Shown one piece after another: positions 35,460 to 44,110 of a DNA stretch of 64,000 nt. Below the pieces are notes generated by a model. The model was not told the DNA's origin and ran no database searches. It saw nothing but the letters and a program-made list of their open reading frames with translations. The translations under genes and the position numbers were made by a program. The DNA is taken from NCBI GenBank assembly GCA_963724705.1, contig CAVRVS010000004.1, forward strand, positions 1,054,001 to 1,118,000. Direction: 5' to 3'. The DNA comes from DASQPR01 sp963724705. Lineage in GTDB: Bacteria; Actinomycetota; Actinomycetes; Mycobacteriales; Micromonosporaceae. Every line of letters begins with the position of its first letter. The first letter of the stretch is position 1.

Positions 35460-36272
35460 TCACGCCGTTCCGATCACGACGGTGCTCGCTTCCTCCTCGG
35501 ACGTCGCGATCCGAGCGGCCAGGCCGTGGGCGGACATGATCTCAGCCGCCTGCGCTGCCTGACGCTCGCTCGTCTCGACCAGCACGTGGCCGCCGGGCGC
35601 AAGCCACCGCGGTGCCGTCGCGGCGACCCGTCGCAGCACGGCCAGTCCGTCGGATCCACCGTCCAACGTCACGCGCGCCTCGTGGTCGCGTGCCTCCGGC
35701 GGCATCAGCGCGATCGCGGACGTCGGGACGTAGGGCACGTTCGCCGTCAGGATCCGCACGCTGGAGCGAAGCGTGACCGGCAGCGGTTCGAACAGGTCGC
35801 CCTGGAAGACATGTCCACCGGCATCGGCGAGATTGTGGCGGGCGCACCGGACCGCGGCCGGCTCGATGTCGGTCGCGTACAGCTCGACGTCGGTTCCGTC
35901 ACCGGTCAGCGCCGCGGTCACGGCCGCGCCGATCGCTCCCGAGCCGCAACACAGATCAAGAACAACCATCGACGGTACGAATGGCATGCCGGTCCACGCG
36001 CCGGCCATGTCTCGGGCGAGCGCGACCGCCTGGTCGACGAGGAATTCTGTGCGGTGTCGGGGAACGAACACACCGGGCTCGATCGCGAATCGGCGGCCGG
36101 CGAACTCCGCCCAGCCGAGCACGTACTCCAGTGGCTCGCCGCCGACCCGCCGGGCCACCATCGCGTCGAGATCGGCGGCGGCGTCGGCGTTCGACAGGAG
36201 CAACTCGGCCTCGTCCTCGGCGAAGACACAGCCGGCGGTGCGCAGCCGCCGTACCACGTCGTCGCGATCCAC
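35460..36272 (-). CDS. PrmC-related protein N5-glutamine methyltransferase (NVPY variant)
   Basis: A 270-residue SAM-dependent methyltransferase. The PrmC/HemK N-terminal helical domain is followed by GEPLEYVLGWAEFAGRRFAIEPGVFVPRHRTE. The SAM motif is VVLDLCCGSGAIGAAV. The substrate-glutamine motif, NPPY in PrmC, is NVPY here (N178), followed by VPTSAIALMPPEARDHE. This matches the actinobacterial PrmC-related family of unknown substrate, distinct from the release-factor enzyme. I place the start at GTG 36272, which has AAGGGG upstream; the longer frame begins with a 15-bp tandem repeat and overlaps the next gene. The exact start is not certain. Confidence 0.85.
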   Translation of the reverse strand: MDRDDVVRRLRTAGCVFAEDEAELLLSNADAAADLDAMVARRVGGEPLEYVLGWAEFAGRRFAIEPGVFVPRHRTEFLVDQAVALARDMAGAWTGMPFVPSMVVLDLCCGSGAIGAAVTAALTGDGTDVELYATDIEPAAVRCARHNLADAGGHVFQGDLFEPLPVTLRSSVRILTANVPYVPTSAIALMPPEARDHEARVTLDGGSDGLAVLRRVAATAPRWLAPGGHVLVETSERQAAQAAEIMSAHGLAARIATSEEEASTVVIGTA

Positions 36273-36430
36273 CGGAGTCGTACCCCTTCCGGTCGTCGCG
36301 GGTTCCGGAGCGACCGTATCGAAGGTCGTCGCGTCGCCGTCCGCGGTCGTCGCCGTCACGCCGGCCGTCGCCGTCACGCCGGCCGTGGCGCCCCAAGATT
36401 CGCGATCTTGCAATGTCAAGGGACCGCGGA

Positions 36431-37519
36431 TCAATCGGGGACGACGTCGATCAGTACCTTGCCGACCGCACCCTGCTGCACCGCCGTGTGTGCGTCGCCC
36501 ATCCGGTCGAGCGGAAAGTGGTGCAGTGGCAGGCCGGCGTCGCCGCCCACCCGAATGGCCCCGTCGATGATCGCCGCCGCGATGTCGTCGATGGCGATCC
36601 CCTTAGCCTCCGCCGGGGCGGTGTAGACCAGTACGAACTGCCACCGCGCGTTGGGCGCCATGAGGGCCCGTACGGGCAGCGTGACCTCGCCGCCGCCGTT
36701 GGTCGAGTAGATCGCGACCGAACCTAGCCGAGCGACCACGGCCGCGTCGATCGCCGCGTTCACCGCCGGGGCGACCTCGACGATCGTGTCCACGCCGCGT
36801 TGAGTGATCTTGCGGATCTCGGTGACGACGTCCTGCTGCCGATAGTTGATCACATGGTCGGCACCAGCCACCGCGGCGAGCTGCGCCTTGCGGGGGTCGC
36901 TAACGGTGGCGATGATCGTCGCGTCGGACCAGCGGGCGAGCTGGATGGCGGCGTTCCCGACCGCTCCGGCACCGCCGGCGACGAGGACGACGCGCCCGTC
37001 GAGGGTGCCCGGCCCCAGCCGGACCGGACCGTCTTCGGTCACGGTGAGGCAGCGGTGCGCGGTGATGAACGGTATGCCGAGCGAGGCGCCGAGATCGAAC
37101 GACGCGAGATCGGGCAGGGTCACGACCTGGCGTGCCGGCACGATCGCGTACTCCTGGGCGGTCCCGTTGCTGCGGCCCTGCGCGGCCTCCCAGATCCACA
37201 CCCGAAGCCCGTGCAGCGCGGCCTCGACACCCGAGCCGACCGCGTCGACCACGCCGGCGCCGTCCTGCCCCGGCACCTGCGCGGGTTCGATCGGGCGACC
37301 GGGACCGTCGCCCTGGCGTGACTTCCAGTCGGTCGGGTTCACACCGGCGCGGTGGATCCGAACCCGTACCTCGCCCGGACCGGGCTCGGCGATCGGCCGG
37401 CGTACGACCCGCAGCACGTCCGGTCCGCCGGTTTCCGTGTACACGACCGCGCGACCATTGGCGACGCCGTCTGGCGCGTCGGGACGCACTCGGTCGGCCT
37501 GCTGGTTGTTGTCAGGCAC
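36431..37519 (-). CDS. Zinc-free NADPH:quinone oxidoreductase-type medium-chain dehydrogenase
   Basis: A 362-residue MDR protein from GTG 37519, with AAGGAG eight bases upstream. The GroES-like N-terminus contains VRVRIHRAGVNPTDWKSR, then VPGQDGAGVVDAVG. The Rossmann domain has VLVAGGAGAVGNAAIQLA and ends with the usual MGDAHTAVQQGAVGKVLIDV. The zinc-ligand residues of alcohol dehydrogenases are missing, so it belongs with quinone oxidoreductase/zeta-crystallin enzymes, which reduce quinones or enones with NADPH. It lies upstream of the PrmC-like gene on the same strand with a 158-base gap. Confidence 0.92.
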   Translation of the reverse strand: MPDNNQQADRVRPDAPDGVANGRAVVYTETGGPDVLRVVRRPIAEPGPGEVRVRIHRAGVNPTDWKSRQGDGPGRPIEPAQVPGQDGAGVVDAVGSGVEAALHGLRVWIWEAAQGRSNGTAQEYAIVPARQVVTLPDLASFDLGASLGIPFITAHRCLTVTEDGPVRLGPGTLDGRVVLVAGGAGAVGNAAIQLARWSDATIIATVSDPRKAQLAAVAGADHVINYRQQDVVTEIRKITQRGVDTIVEVAPAVNAAIDAAVVARLGSVAIYSTNGGGEVTLPVRALMAPNARWQFVLVYTAPAEAKGIAIDDIAAAIIDGAIRVGGDAGLPLHHFPLDRMGDAHTAVQQGAVGKVLIDVVPD

Positions 37520-37658
37520 GGTGGGCTCCTTCCCTCGCGGTGATCCATTGCCGTGGACGATTCGTGCGGGATGGCCACGGCGATCGTCCACGCTGATGGA
37601 TCATGGCCGGCGGCCGCGCGACACCCGAGGGACTCGGCGGGGTGACGAATGAGGTTTG

Positions 37659-37732
37659 TGCCCCCGGTGGGAGTCGAACCCACACTGGCGGAGGTTTGAG
37701 CTCCGTGCCTCTGCCGATTGGGCTACGGGGAC
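37659..37732 (-). tRNA. tRNA-Leu (anticodon CAA) with short variable loop
   Basis: Reading the minus strand from 37732, a seven-pair acceptor stem (GTCCCCG with CGGGGGC, one G-T pair), a three-pair D stem, a perfect five-pair anticodon stem (CGGAG/CTCCG), a five-base variable loop and a five-pair T stem with loop TTCGACT form a complete cloverleaf. The loop CTCAAAC puts CAA at the anticodon, which reads UUG (Leu). The discriminator is A, as leucine tRNAs need. CCA is not encoded. A leucine tRNA normally has a long variable arm; this one does not, so its true identity deserves checking. It sits next to pdtaR. Confidence 0.88.
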
Positions 37733-37822
37733 GTCGGCTCGGATAGCCTACCCATTACGCTGTGCGACGCGACACCCGCAGGCCGGTGCCGTGAACAACC
37801 GCGGTTAGGGGAGTTGGGTCAC

Positions 37823-38431
37823 GTGGCCGAGAATCGTGCGCCGGAACAGCGACCGCGCGTGTTGATCGCCGAGGACGAGGCGCTCATCCGGCTCGATCTC
37901 GCCGAGATGCTCGTGGAGGAGGGCTACGACGTCGTCGGCGAGGCCGGCGACGGCGAGACCGCCGTACGGTTGGCCGAGGAACAGCACCCGGACCTGATCA
38001 TTCTCGACATCAAGATGCCGATCATGGACGGGCTCGAAGCGGCCGAACGTATTGCGGCCGCCCGTATCGCGCCGATCATCATCCTCACGGCGTTCAGCCA
38101 GCGCGATCTCGTCGACCGCGCGCGCGAGGCCGGCGCCATGGCGTACCTGGTCAAGCCATTCCAGAAGAGCGACCTGGTTCCGGCGATCGAGATCGCGTTG
38201 TCCCGCTTCGCCGAGGTCGCTGCGCTGGAGGCCGAGGTCGCCACGTTGACCGACCGGCTCGAGACCCGCAAGGCGGTCGAGCGGGCCAAGGGTGAGCTGA
38301 TGGCCAAGTACCAGATGACCGAGCCACAGGCGTTCAAGTGGATCCAGCGGACCGCGATGGACCACCGGATGACGATGCGTGACGTCGCCGACCGCATCTT
38401 GGCCGAGGCGGCCGCCTCCGACCTCCCGTAG
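37823..38431 (+). CDS. pdtaR: Response regulator with ANTAR RNA-binding domain (PdtaR)
   Basis: A 202-residue protein from GTG 37823, preceded by GGGGAG. The receiver domain has the acidic pocket in IAEDEALI, phospho-acceptor Asp62 in LIILDIKMP, a conserved Thr in LTAFSQ and Lys in LVKPF. A coiled-coil linker leads to the ANTAR domain ERAKGELMAKYQMTEPQAFKWIQRTAM. ANTAR regulators bind paired RNA hexaloops and act as antiterminators. In mycobacteria PdtaR is phosphorylated by PdtaS; that kinase is not in this window. Position before polA matches Rv1626. Confidence 0.96.
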   Translation: MAENRAPEQRPRVLIAEDEALIRLDLAEMLVEEGYDVVGEAGDGETAVRLAEEQHPDLIILDIKMPIMDGLEAAERIAAARIAPIIILTAFSQRDLVDRAREAGAMAYLVKPFQKSDLVPAIEIALSRFAEVAALEAEVATLTDRLETRKAVERAKGELMAKYQMTEPQAFKWIQRTAMDHRMTMRDVADRILAEAAASDLP

Positions 38432-38538
38432 GTCGCCGCCCGTCGAGGTCGGCCTTTCGATCATGTGAGGGGTACGTCCGAAGCCGGGCACTGCACGGCG
38501 GAGGCGATTGTCGGAGGCGGCGACTAGGCTCGCCAAAC

Positions 38539-41320
38539 GTGAGCACAACAACGGCCGCCACCGGGTCACTTCCTCCTGCTGAGCCGGTTCCAAGCACCAC
38601 TGAGCCAACGCCTGCGTCGAGGCCGGCCCCAACGCCGACCGCGTCGGGCAAGCTGCTCCTGCTAGACGGGCACTCGTTGGCCTACCGGGCGTTCTTTGCG
38701 CTGCCGGTAGAGAATTTCTCGACGTCGACCGGCCAGCCGACCAACGCCGTTTATGGCTTCACGTCGATGCTCATCAACGTCCTGCGGGACGAGAAGCCGT
38801 CGCACATCGTCGTGGCGTTCGACGTGTCGCGCCAGTCGTTCCGGACCGAGCGCTACGCGGAATACAAGGCCGGCCGCGCGACCACACCGACCGACTTCAC
38901 CGGACAGGTCGCGCTCGTCAAGGAGGTGCTTGCCGCGCTGCGCATCCCGGTCGTGGAGGCACCGGGCTATGAGGCCGACGACGCGATCGCCACGCTGACG
39001 CGCGAGGCGCGCGAGGTCGGCCTCGAGGTGCTGATCTGCTCCGGCGACCGGGACGCGTTCCAGCTCGTGGGCGATCACACCACCGTGCTCTACCCGATTC
39101 GCGGCGTGTCGGAGCTGTCGCGGATGACGCCCGAGGCGGTGGAGGCTCGGTATGGCGTCGGACCCGAGCAGTATCGAGATCTTGCCGCCCTGGTCGGCGA
39201 GTCGAGCGACAACCTGCCGGGCATCGCCGGCGTCGGCCCCAAGACGGCCGCGAAGTGGATCACGACGTACGGCGGGCTCGACGGCGTCGTCGCGCACGTC
39301 GACGAGATCAAGGGAAAGGCCGGCGACGGGTTGCGGGCCGGCCTGGCCGACGTGCTGCGCAACTACGAGCTGAATCGGCTCGTCGACGACCTCGACCTGT
39401 CGGTCAAGCCGGGCGACGCTGTGTGGCACGGCTGGGATCGCGAACAGGTGCATCAGGTCTTCGACACGCTCCAGTTCCGGGTGCTTCGCGAGCGGTTGTA
39501 TCAGTATCTCGAGGCGGTCGAACCGGAGGCCGAGGGCGGCTTCGATCTCGACACCGCGATCCTGCGCACCGGCGAGGTGGCCGCGTGGCTCGACGAATAC
39601 GTCGGTGCCGACCCGGTCGGCGTGGCCGTGACCGGCACGTTCGGCCGCGGTGCTGGCGCGCTCACCGGGGTCGCGATCGCCACCGAGGGGGGTCATGCCG
39701 GCTGGTTCGATCCCGCCACGCTCGACCCGGCCGACGACGCGGCCGTCGCGGCCTGGTTCGGCGATCCCCGGCGCCTGAAGGTGATCCACGACGCGAAGCC
39801 GATGCGGCTGGCCGCGGCCGGACACGGTTGGGCGCTCGCCGGGCTCCATCGCGACACGGCGCTGGCGGCATACCTGGCCCGACCGGACCAGCGGTCGTAC
39901 GACCTGACCGACCTCGCGCTGCGCTATCTGCACCGCGAGTTGAGCCTCGACGCACCCGAGGATGGCCAGCTCACCTTGGACGGGCTCGGGGACGTCAGCG
40001 AAGAGCTGGAGCGCAATCTCATGCTCCGGGCGGCGGCCACCCTCGACCTGGCCACCGCGCTCGACGCGGAGCTCGCGCGGGGCGGCGACACGTCGGCGCA
40101 ACTGCTGCTGGATGTCGAGCAACCGCTCTTGGTCGTGCTGGCCGCCATGGAGTCGATCGGCATTACCGCCGATACCGACTATCTGTCCGATCTGGAGTCA
40201 CATTTCGCGGCCGAGGTGAAGGCGGCCGCGCAGGCGGCGTACGCGGTGGCGGGGCGCGAGTTCAACCTCGGCTCACCGAAACAGTTGCAGGAGCTCCTCT
40301 TCACGGAGCTGAATCTGCCGAAGACGAAGCGGATCAAGAGCGGTTACACGACCGACGCCGACGCGCTCACCGGTCTGTACGCCCAGACCGGACACGCCAT
40401 TCTCGAACATCTGCTCCGGCACCGCGACGTGGCCAAGCTCAAGTCGACGGTCGACGGGCTGCTCAAGTCGGTGTCCGCCGACGGGCGCGATCCACACGAC
40501 GTTCTTCCAGACCGTCGCCGCGACCGGGCGGCTGTCGTCGGCCGATCCGAACCTGCAGAACATCCCGATCCGCACCGAGGAAGGTCGGCGGATCCGTCGC
40601 GCGTTCGTGGCCAGCGCGGGTCACGAAAGCCTGATGACGGCCGACTACAGCCAGATCGAGATGCGGATCATGGCGCATCTGTCCGAGGACGTCGCGCTGG
40701 TCGAGGCGTTCAATTCGGGCTTTGACTTCCATGCCGCGACCGCCTCGAGTGTGTTCGGCGTGCCGCTGGAGGAGGTCAACCACGAGCAGCGGCGGCGCAT
40801 CAAGGCGATGAACTACGGCCTGGCCTATGGGCTGTCGGCGTACGGCCTCGCCCAGCAGTTGGGCATCACGCCAGCCGAGGCGAGCGTGCTGATGCAGGAG
40901 TATTTCTCCCGCTTCGGCGGCGTACGCGACTACCTCCGCGAAGTCGTCGCGCAGGCGAGCCTCGACGGCTACACGTCGACGCTGCTCGGCCGACGCCGTT
41001 ACCTGCCCGACCTCGCGAGCGACAACCGCCAGCGGCGGGAGATCGCCGAACGGATGGCGTTGAACGCGCCGATCCAGGGCTCGGCGGCCGACATCATGAA
41101 GATCGCCATGCTGCGCGTTGACGAGGGCCTTCGCGATGCCGGCCTGACGTCGCGGATGCTTCTCCAGGTGCACGACGAACTCGTCTTCGACGTCGCGGAC
41201 GGGGAGCGCGAGGCCTTGGAGGCGATGGTGCGGGAGAAGATGGGCGGGGCATATCCGTTGTCCGTCCCGCTGTCCGTCTCGGTCGGTGCTGGCCGGGACT
41301 GGGACGCCGCCGACCACTGA
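38539..41320 (+). CDS. polA: DNA polymerase I, interrupted by a one-base frameshift
   Basis: Repair and Okazaki-fragment polymerase. The 5'-3' exonuclease domain (LLLDGHSLAYRAFFAL, GYEADDAIATL, CSGDRDAFQLV) fills residues 36-340. A degenerate 3'-5' domain, as usual in actinobacteria, and the thumb follow. The frame is lost after SADGR near 40488. Dropping one base (G at 40489) restores I-H-T-T-F-F-Q-T-V-A-A-T-G-R-L-S-S and the palm/fingers with DYSQIEMRIMAHLSED, RRRIKAMNYGLAYG and LLQVHDELVFD, giving 926 residues in total. As written, the gene yields a 728-residue truncated product with no catalytic palm. A single inserted base, probably a sequencing error, is the simplest reading. GTG start; TAGGCT lies eight bases upstream. 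Confidence 0.93.
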
Positions 41321-41410
41321 GACGACGACTGCCCGGACCACCGATCGCGACGATCAGGCACTCTAGTCATTTCGGCACGAAGCGGACGCGGCCCGTGACA
41401 CGATGCCGCA

Positions 41411-42535
41411 ATGGAGGCGGTATTTGCCCGCGGCGGACGGGCCGGCGAGGGTGGCGGCTTGGCGGCGACCTACGAGGTGGCGGCCCAGTTCGACCGGGCG
41501 TTGGAGCGCGTGCGTACGGCCGCCCGGGAACGCGATGTCGACGCCGTGTGGGATCTGTTGCACGAGACGGCGTACCGCGCCGACGCCGCATTCGACCTCG
41601 CGACCGTACGCCTGAGCAGTCCCGATCCGGTCGTCCGCATGCTGGCCGTGGACCTGCTCGGAGTCATCGGTGACGCTCGGACGGATCTGCGACCGGCCGT
41701 CGCCCGCGCGCTGTGCGACGCCGCCGTCGCCGAGACGGATGCAGCTGTACATCTGGCGCTGGCCCGTTCCTGCGGTGCGACGAAGGATCCGGGTTGCCTG
41801 CCGGCACTCTTCGGCCTCGCCGGCCACGCCTTGCCTGAGGTCCGGCGGACGGTGGCCGAAGCGATGGCGTGGGCGCTGCTGGAGGACCCGACCGGTCCGG
41901 GGATCGATCTGCTGACGGAAATGACCCGCGACGACGATCCCGAAGTCCGCAACTGGGCCACGTTCAGTCTCGGCTGGCAACTCGCGGTCGATAGCGACAC
42001 CGTACGAGCGGCGTTGTGGGAGCGCATCGATGACCCGTACCCGGAGGTTCGGGATGAGGCGGCGCGTTGCCTGGCGCGCCGCCGCGATCGCCGCGCAGCC
42101 CCCTACATCGCGGAACTTCTGGCCCGCGACGACGCGCACGTGCACACGTTCGACGCGGCGGCGTTCCTGCACGAACCGTCGTTGCTTCCGTTGCTCGCGA
42201 AATTCAACGCGCTCGACCACGGCGTCGGCGAGGCGCTCCTGGAGTGCGACCCGATGGCACGCGTCAAACGCGACGACCTTGCCTGGCAGTTGTTTACCAC
42301 TCTGATGGGGCGCTGGCCGGAGTTGCCGGTCGCGCTCTACAACGACCGGTTCGAACTCGGCACGTACCTCGACATTGCGCCGTTGCCCGACGCGTCGTCA
42401 CCGTGGGCGCCGCCGGAAACGGCCGGCTATCTCGTCGAAGCGGTGTTGGCGCGCGCCGGCGGCGACATCGAGCGGGCGGCCGACATGGTGGTCGAGGACC
42501 TGCTCGCGGATATCGGTGCGCTGAACGAGGAGTAG
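41411..42535 (+). CDS. HEAT-repeat protein
   Basis: A 374-residue all-helical scaffold. At least five HEAT-like repeats can be followed between residues 55 and 230, for example LSSPDPVVRMLAVDLLGVIG, HALPEVRRTVAEAMAWAL, DDDPEVRNWATFSLGWQL and DPYPEVRDEAARCLARRR, each with the usual Pro-x-Val-Arg turn. The C-terminal 100 residues are not repetitive. Such proteins mediate protein-protein contacts. The ATG lacks a ribosome site. The gene follows polA by 90 bases and ends before a hairpin. Partner unknown. Confidence 0.85.
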   Translation: MEAVFARGGRAGEGGGLAATYEVAAQFDRALERVRTAARERDVDAVWDLLHETAYRADAAFDLATVRLSSPDPVVRMLAVDLLGVIGDARTDLRPAVARALCDAAVAETDAAVHLALARSCGATKDPGCLPALFGLAGHALPEVRRTVAEAMAWALLEDPTGPGIDLLTEMTRDDDPEVRNWATFSLGWQLAVDSDTVRAALWERIDDPYPEVRDEAARCLARRRDRRAAPYIAELLARDDAHVHTFDAAAFLHEPSLLPLLAKFNALDHGVGEALLECDPMARVKRDDLAWQLFTTLMGRWPELPVALYNDRFELGTYLDIAPLPDASSPWAPPETAGYLVEAVLARAGGDIERAADMVVEDLLADIGALNEE

Positions 42536-42573
42536 GCCCGACTTCGCCGGACGCAACAAGTCCGGACACGACA

Positions 42574-42601
42574 ATGCCCGGACCCTTCAGGGTCCGGGCA
42601 T
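42574..42601. terminator. Bidirectional terminator
   Basis: Perfect 12-base arms (42574-42585 and 42590-42601) with loop TTCA form a strong hairpin 38 bases after the HEAT gene and 24 bases after the end of the small gene on the opposite strand. It can stop transcription from both sides. Confidence 0.85.
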
Positions 42602-42624
42602 CTCCGCCGATGGCGGCCGGCGCG

Positions 42625-42774
42625 TTACCGGATGCCGACGTAGTAGCCAAACGCACCGGTACGCGCGCGGTCGTGGCGCGCCTTGGCGCGGGTCGCGTAC
42701 GTGGAGACGGTGCCGGTCTTCTCGTTGAGTCGGACACCATCACCGATGTTGCGGTGGGCGCGACGGACGTTCAC
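42625..42774 (-). CDS. Small basic protein (49 aa), unrecognised family
   Basis: From GTG 42774 a 49-codon gene begins MNVRRAHRNIGDG and ends GAFGYYVGIR; the middle is rich in Arg, Lys and Thr (KTGTVSTYATRAKARHDRAR). GGAGGA lies five bases before the start, one of the best ribosome sites in the window. All but a few codons end in G or C. A terminator hairpin lies directly downstream, and a GGAAT-N18-GTT promoter lies 42 bases upstream. The strongly basic, Arg-rich composition suggests RNA or ribosome binding. I do not recognise a named family; it lies between polA and rpsA. Confidence 0.8.
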   Translation of the reverse strand: MNVRRAHRNIGDGVRLNEKTGTVSTYATRAKARHDRARTGAFGYYVGIR

Positions 42775-42815
42775 TGTTCCTCCAGAGTCTGGTGTTGCGG
42801 GTGTGCATCTGAAGG

Positions 42816-42841
42816 AACTGTTTCACGTCTTGGATCATTCC
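42816..42841 (-). promoter_or_regulatory. SigR/SigH-type ECF promoter for the 49-aa gene
   Basis: On the minus strand GGAAT (rc of 42837-42841) and GTT (rc of 42816-42818) are 18 bases apart, matching the GGAAT-N18/19-GTT consensus of the thiol-stress sigma factor SigR (Streptomyces) and SigH (mycobacteria). Transcription would start about 34 bases before the GTG at 42774, leaving room for its ribosome site. Confidence 0.6.
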
Positions 42842-42922
42842 CTTGTGTCGGCGTCCGTCGATGTGCTCTCGATCACCCGGCGCGCGGTCCACTTCGGACC
42901 GGCGGCGCGCCCCGGAGCCGGA

Positions 42923-43738
42923 TCAGGCCGGCTTAACGCTGCAGAAGATGGAGGTACCGGGGAAGATCCGGCCACGCAGCGGACTCCATTGCCCCCAGAC
43001 CTGACGGTTCTCCTCCGGCCACTCGGGTTCGACGATGTCGGTGAGCACGAACCCGGCCGCTACGAGTTCGCGTACCCGATCGCCGACCGTACGGTGATGC
43101 TCCACGTACGTCGCCGTGCCCGACTCGTCGTACTCGACGTACGGCCGGCGATCGAAGTACGAGTGGATCGCGACCAGGCCGCCCTCGCCCGGATCGTCGA
43201 GGAAGATCCACCGCATCGGGTGCGTCACCGCGAAGACCCACCGGCCGCCCGGCCTCAGGACGCGGAACACCTCGCGCATCACGGCCGCCGAGTCGTCGAC
43301 GAATGGGACCGCGCCGAACGCCGTACACGCGATGTCGAAGCGCTCGTCGGCCAGCGGCAGGTGCGTCGCGTCGGCCTGGAGCAGCGGAACCCGTACCCCG
43401 GAATGGTCGGCGGCGTCCGCCGCGTGCCGCAACATGCCCGCGGAGAGATCCAGGGCAACCACCTCGGCGCCCGCAGTGGCGAGCCACCGCGCCGCCGCCG
43501 CCGCGCCGCAGCCGATCTCGACGACCCGTTGCCCGCCGACGTCGCCGAGGAGGCGGGCATCGGCCTCGCGCAAACCCTCGGGGCACCACCGGAAGTCGAC
43601 CTCACCCAGAAAATCGCCGTGCTCGGCCTGGTACGCGTCGGCGTCGGCGTCCCACCATCCGCGGCTGGCCCGCACGTTTTCCGCCGCGGTCACGGCGCGA
43701 CGCGTCACTCCCGGACCGCCGGAGTCGGTCATCTCCAC
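42923..43738 (-). CDS. Class I SAM-dependent methyltransferase
   Basis: A 271-residue methyltransferase. Motif I is VVEIGCGAAAAARWL; motif II is ALDLSAGML; the acidic post-motif is LQADATHLPLADERFDIACTAFGAVPFV; and REVFRVLRPGGRWVFAVTHPMRW completes a Methyltransf_11 domain. The C-terminus (DIVEPEWPEENRQVWGQWSPLRG) is typical of a family found next to rpsA in many actinobacteria. The GTG at 43738 follows TACCTT by seven bases (leaderless pattern); ATG 43732 is the alternative. Substrate unknown. Confidence 0.9.
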   Translation of the reverse strand: MEMTDSGGPGVTRRAVTAAENVRASRGWWDADADAYQAEHGDFLGEVDFRWCPEGLREADARLLGDVGGQRVVEIGCGAAAAARWLATAGAEVVALDLSAGMLRHAADAADHSGVRVPLLQADATHLPLADERFDIACTAFGAVPFVDDSAAVMREVFRVLRPGGRWVFAVTHPMRWIFLDDPGEGGLVAIHSYFDRRPYVEYDESGTATYVEHHRTVGDRVRELVAAGFVLTDIVEPEWPEENRQVWGQWSPLRGRIFPGTSIFCSVKPA

Positions 43739-44110
43739 GTGCCATAAGGTACGGCGACCGGGTCGGCCGGTGTCGCGGGTGGTACTTTCGCCGTGTCCCG
43801 AGCAAATGCCGCAAGGCGGTCCGCTATCGCCTCTTTATGGCCAATTGCGGAGAACCATCCCATGTGTCACTGATGCCGAAGAGCGGCGCATCATGCGCAG
43901 GGTGGTTGCACCTTGCGGCGATGCGGACGGTAAGCTAGACGATGCGCTCGTGGTCTGCGCGCCTCAGCAGGGAGCAGGTCCGCGGTCGGCGTCACACATC
44001 AACCGGTCATCGTCCGATCGGGTGACTTGTGCCCGTCGACAGACTGTGGGCGCGACCCGGTCCCGCCGACCGGATCCCAACGACGATATCCGACCGGAGC
44101 AACCGCCCAC
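43739..44110 (+). promoter_or_regulatory. rpsA upstream region with probable promoter
   Basis: These 372 bases hold no convincing gene. TTGCAC (43906-43911) and TAAGCT (43931-43936) form a possible promoter with a long 19-base spacer. This would give rpsA a leader of about 165 bases, compatible with post-transcriptional control of S1. The minus-strand methyltransferase -10 box (43746-43751) is at the left edge. Confidence 0.45.

Noticed and set aside
40480..40500. Programmed +1 frameshift in polA
   Set aside because: No slippery codon, stop codon in the zero frame or stimulatory structure is apparent at the shift. A sequence error or mutation is simpler.
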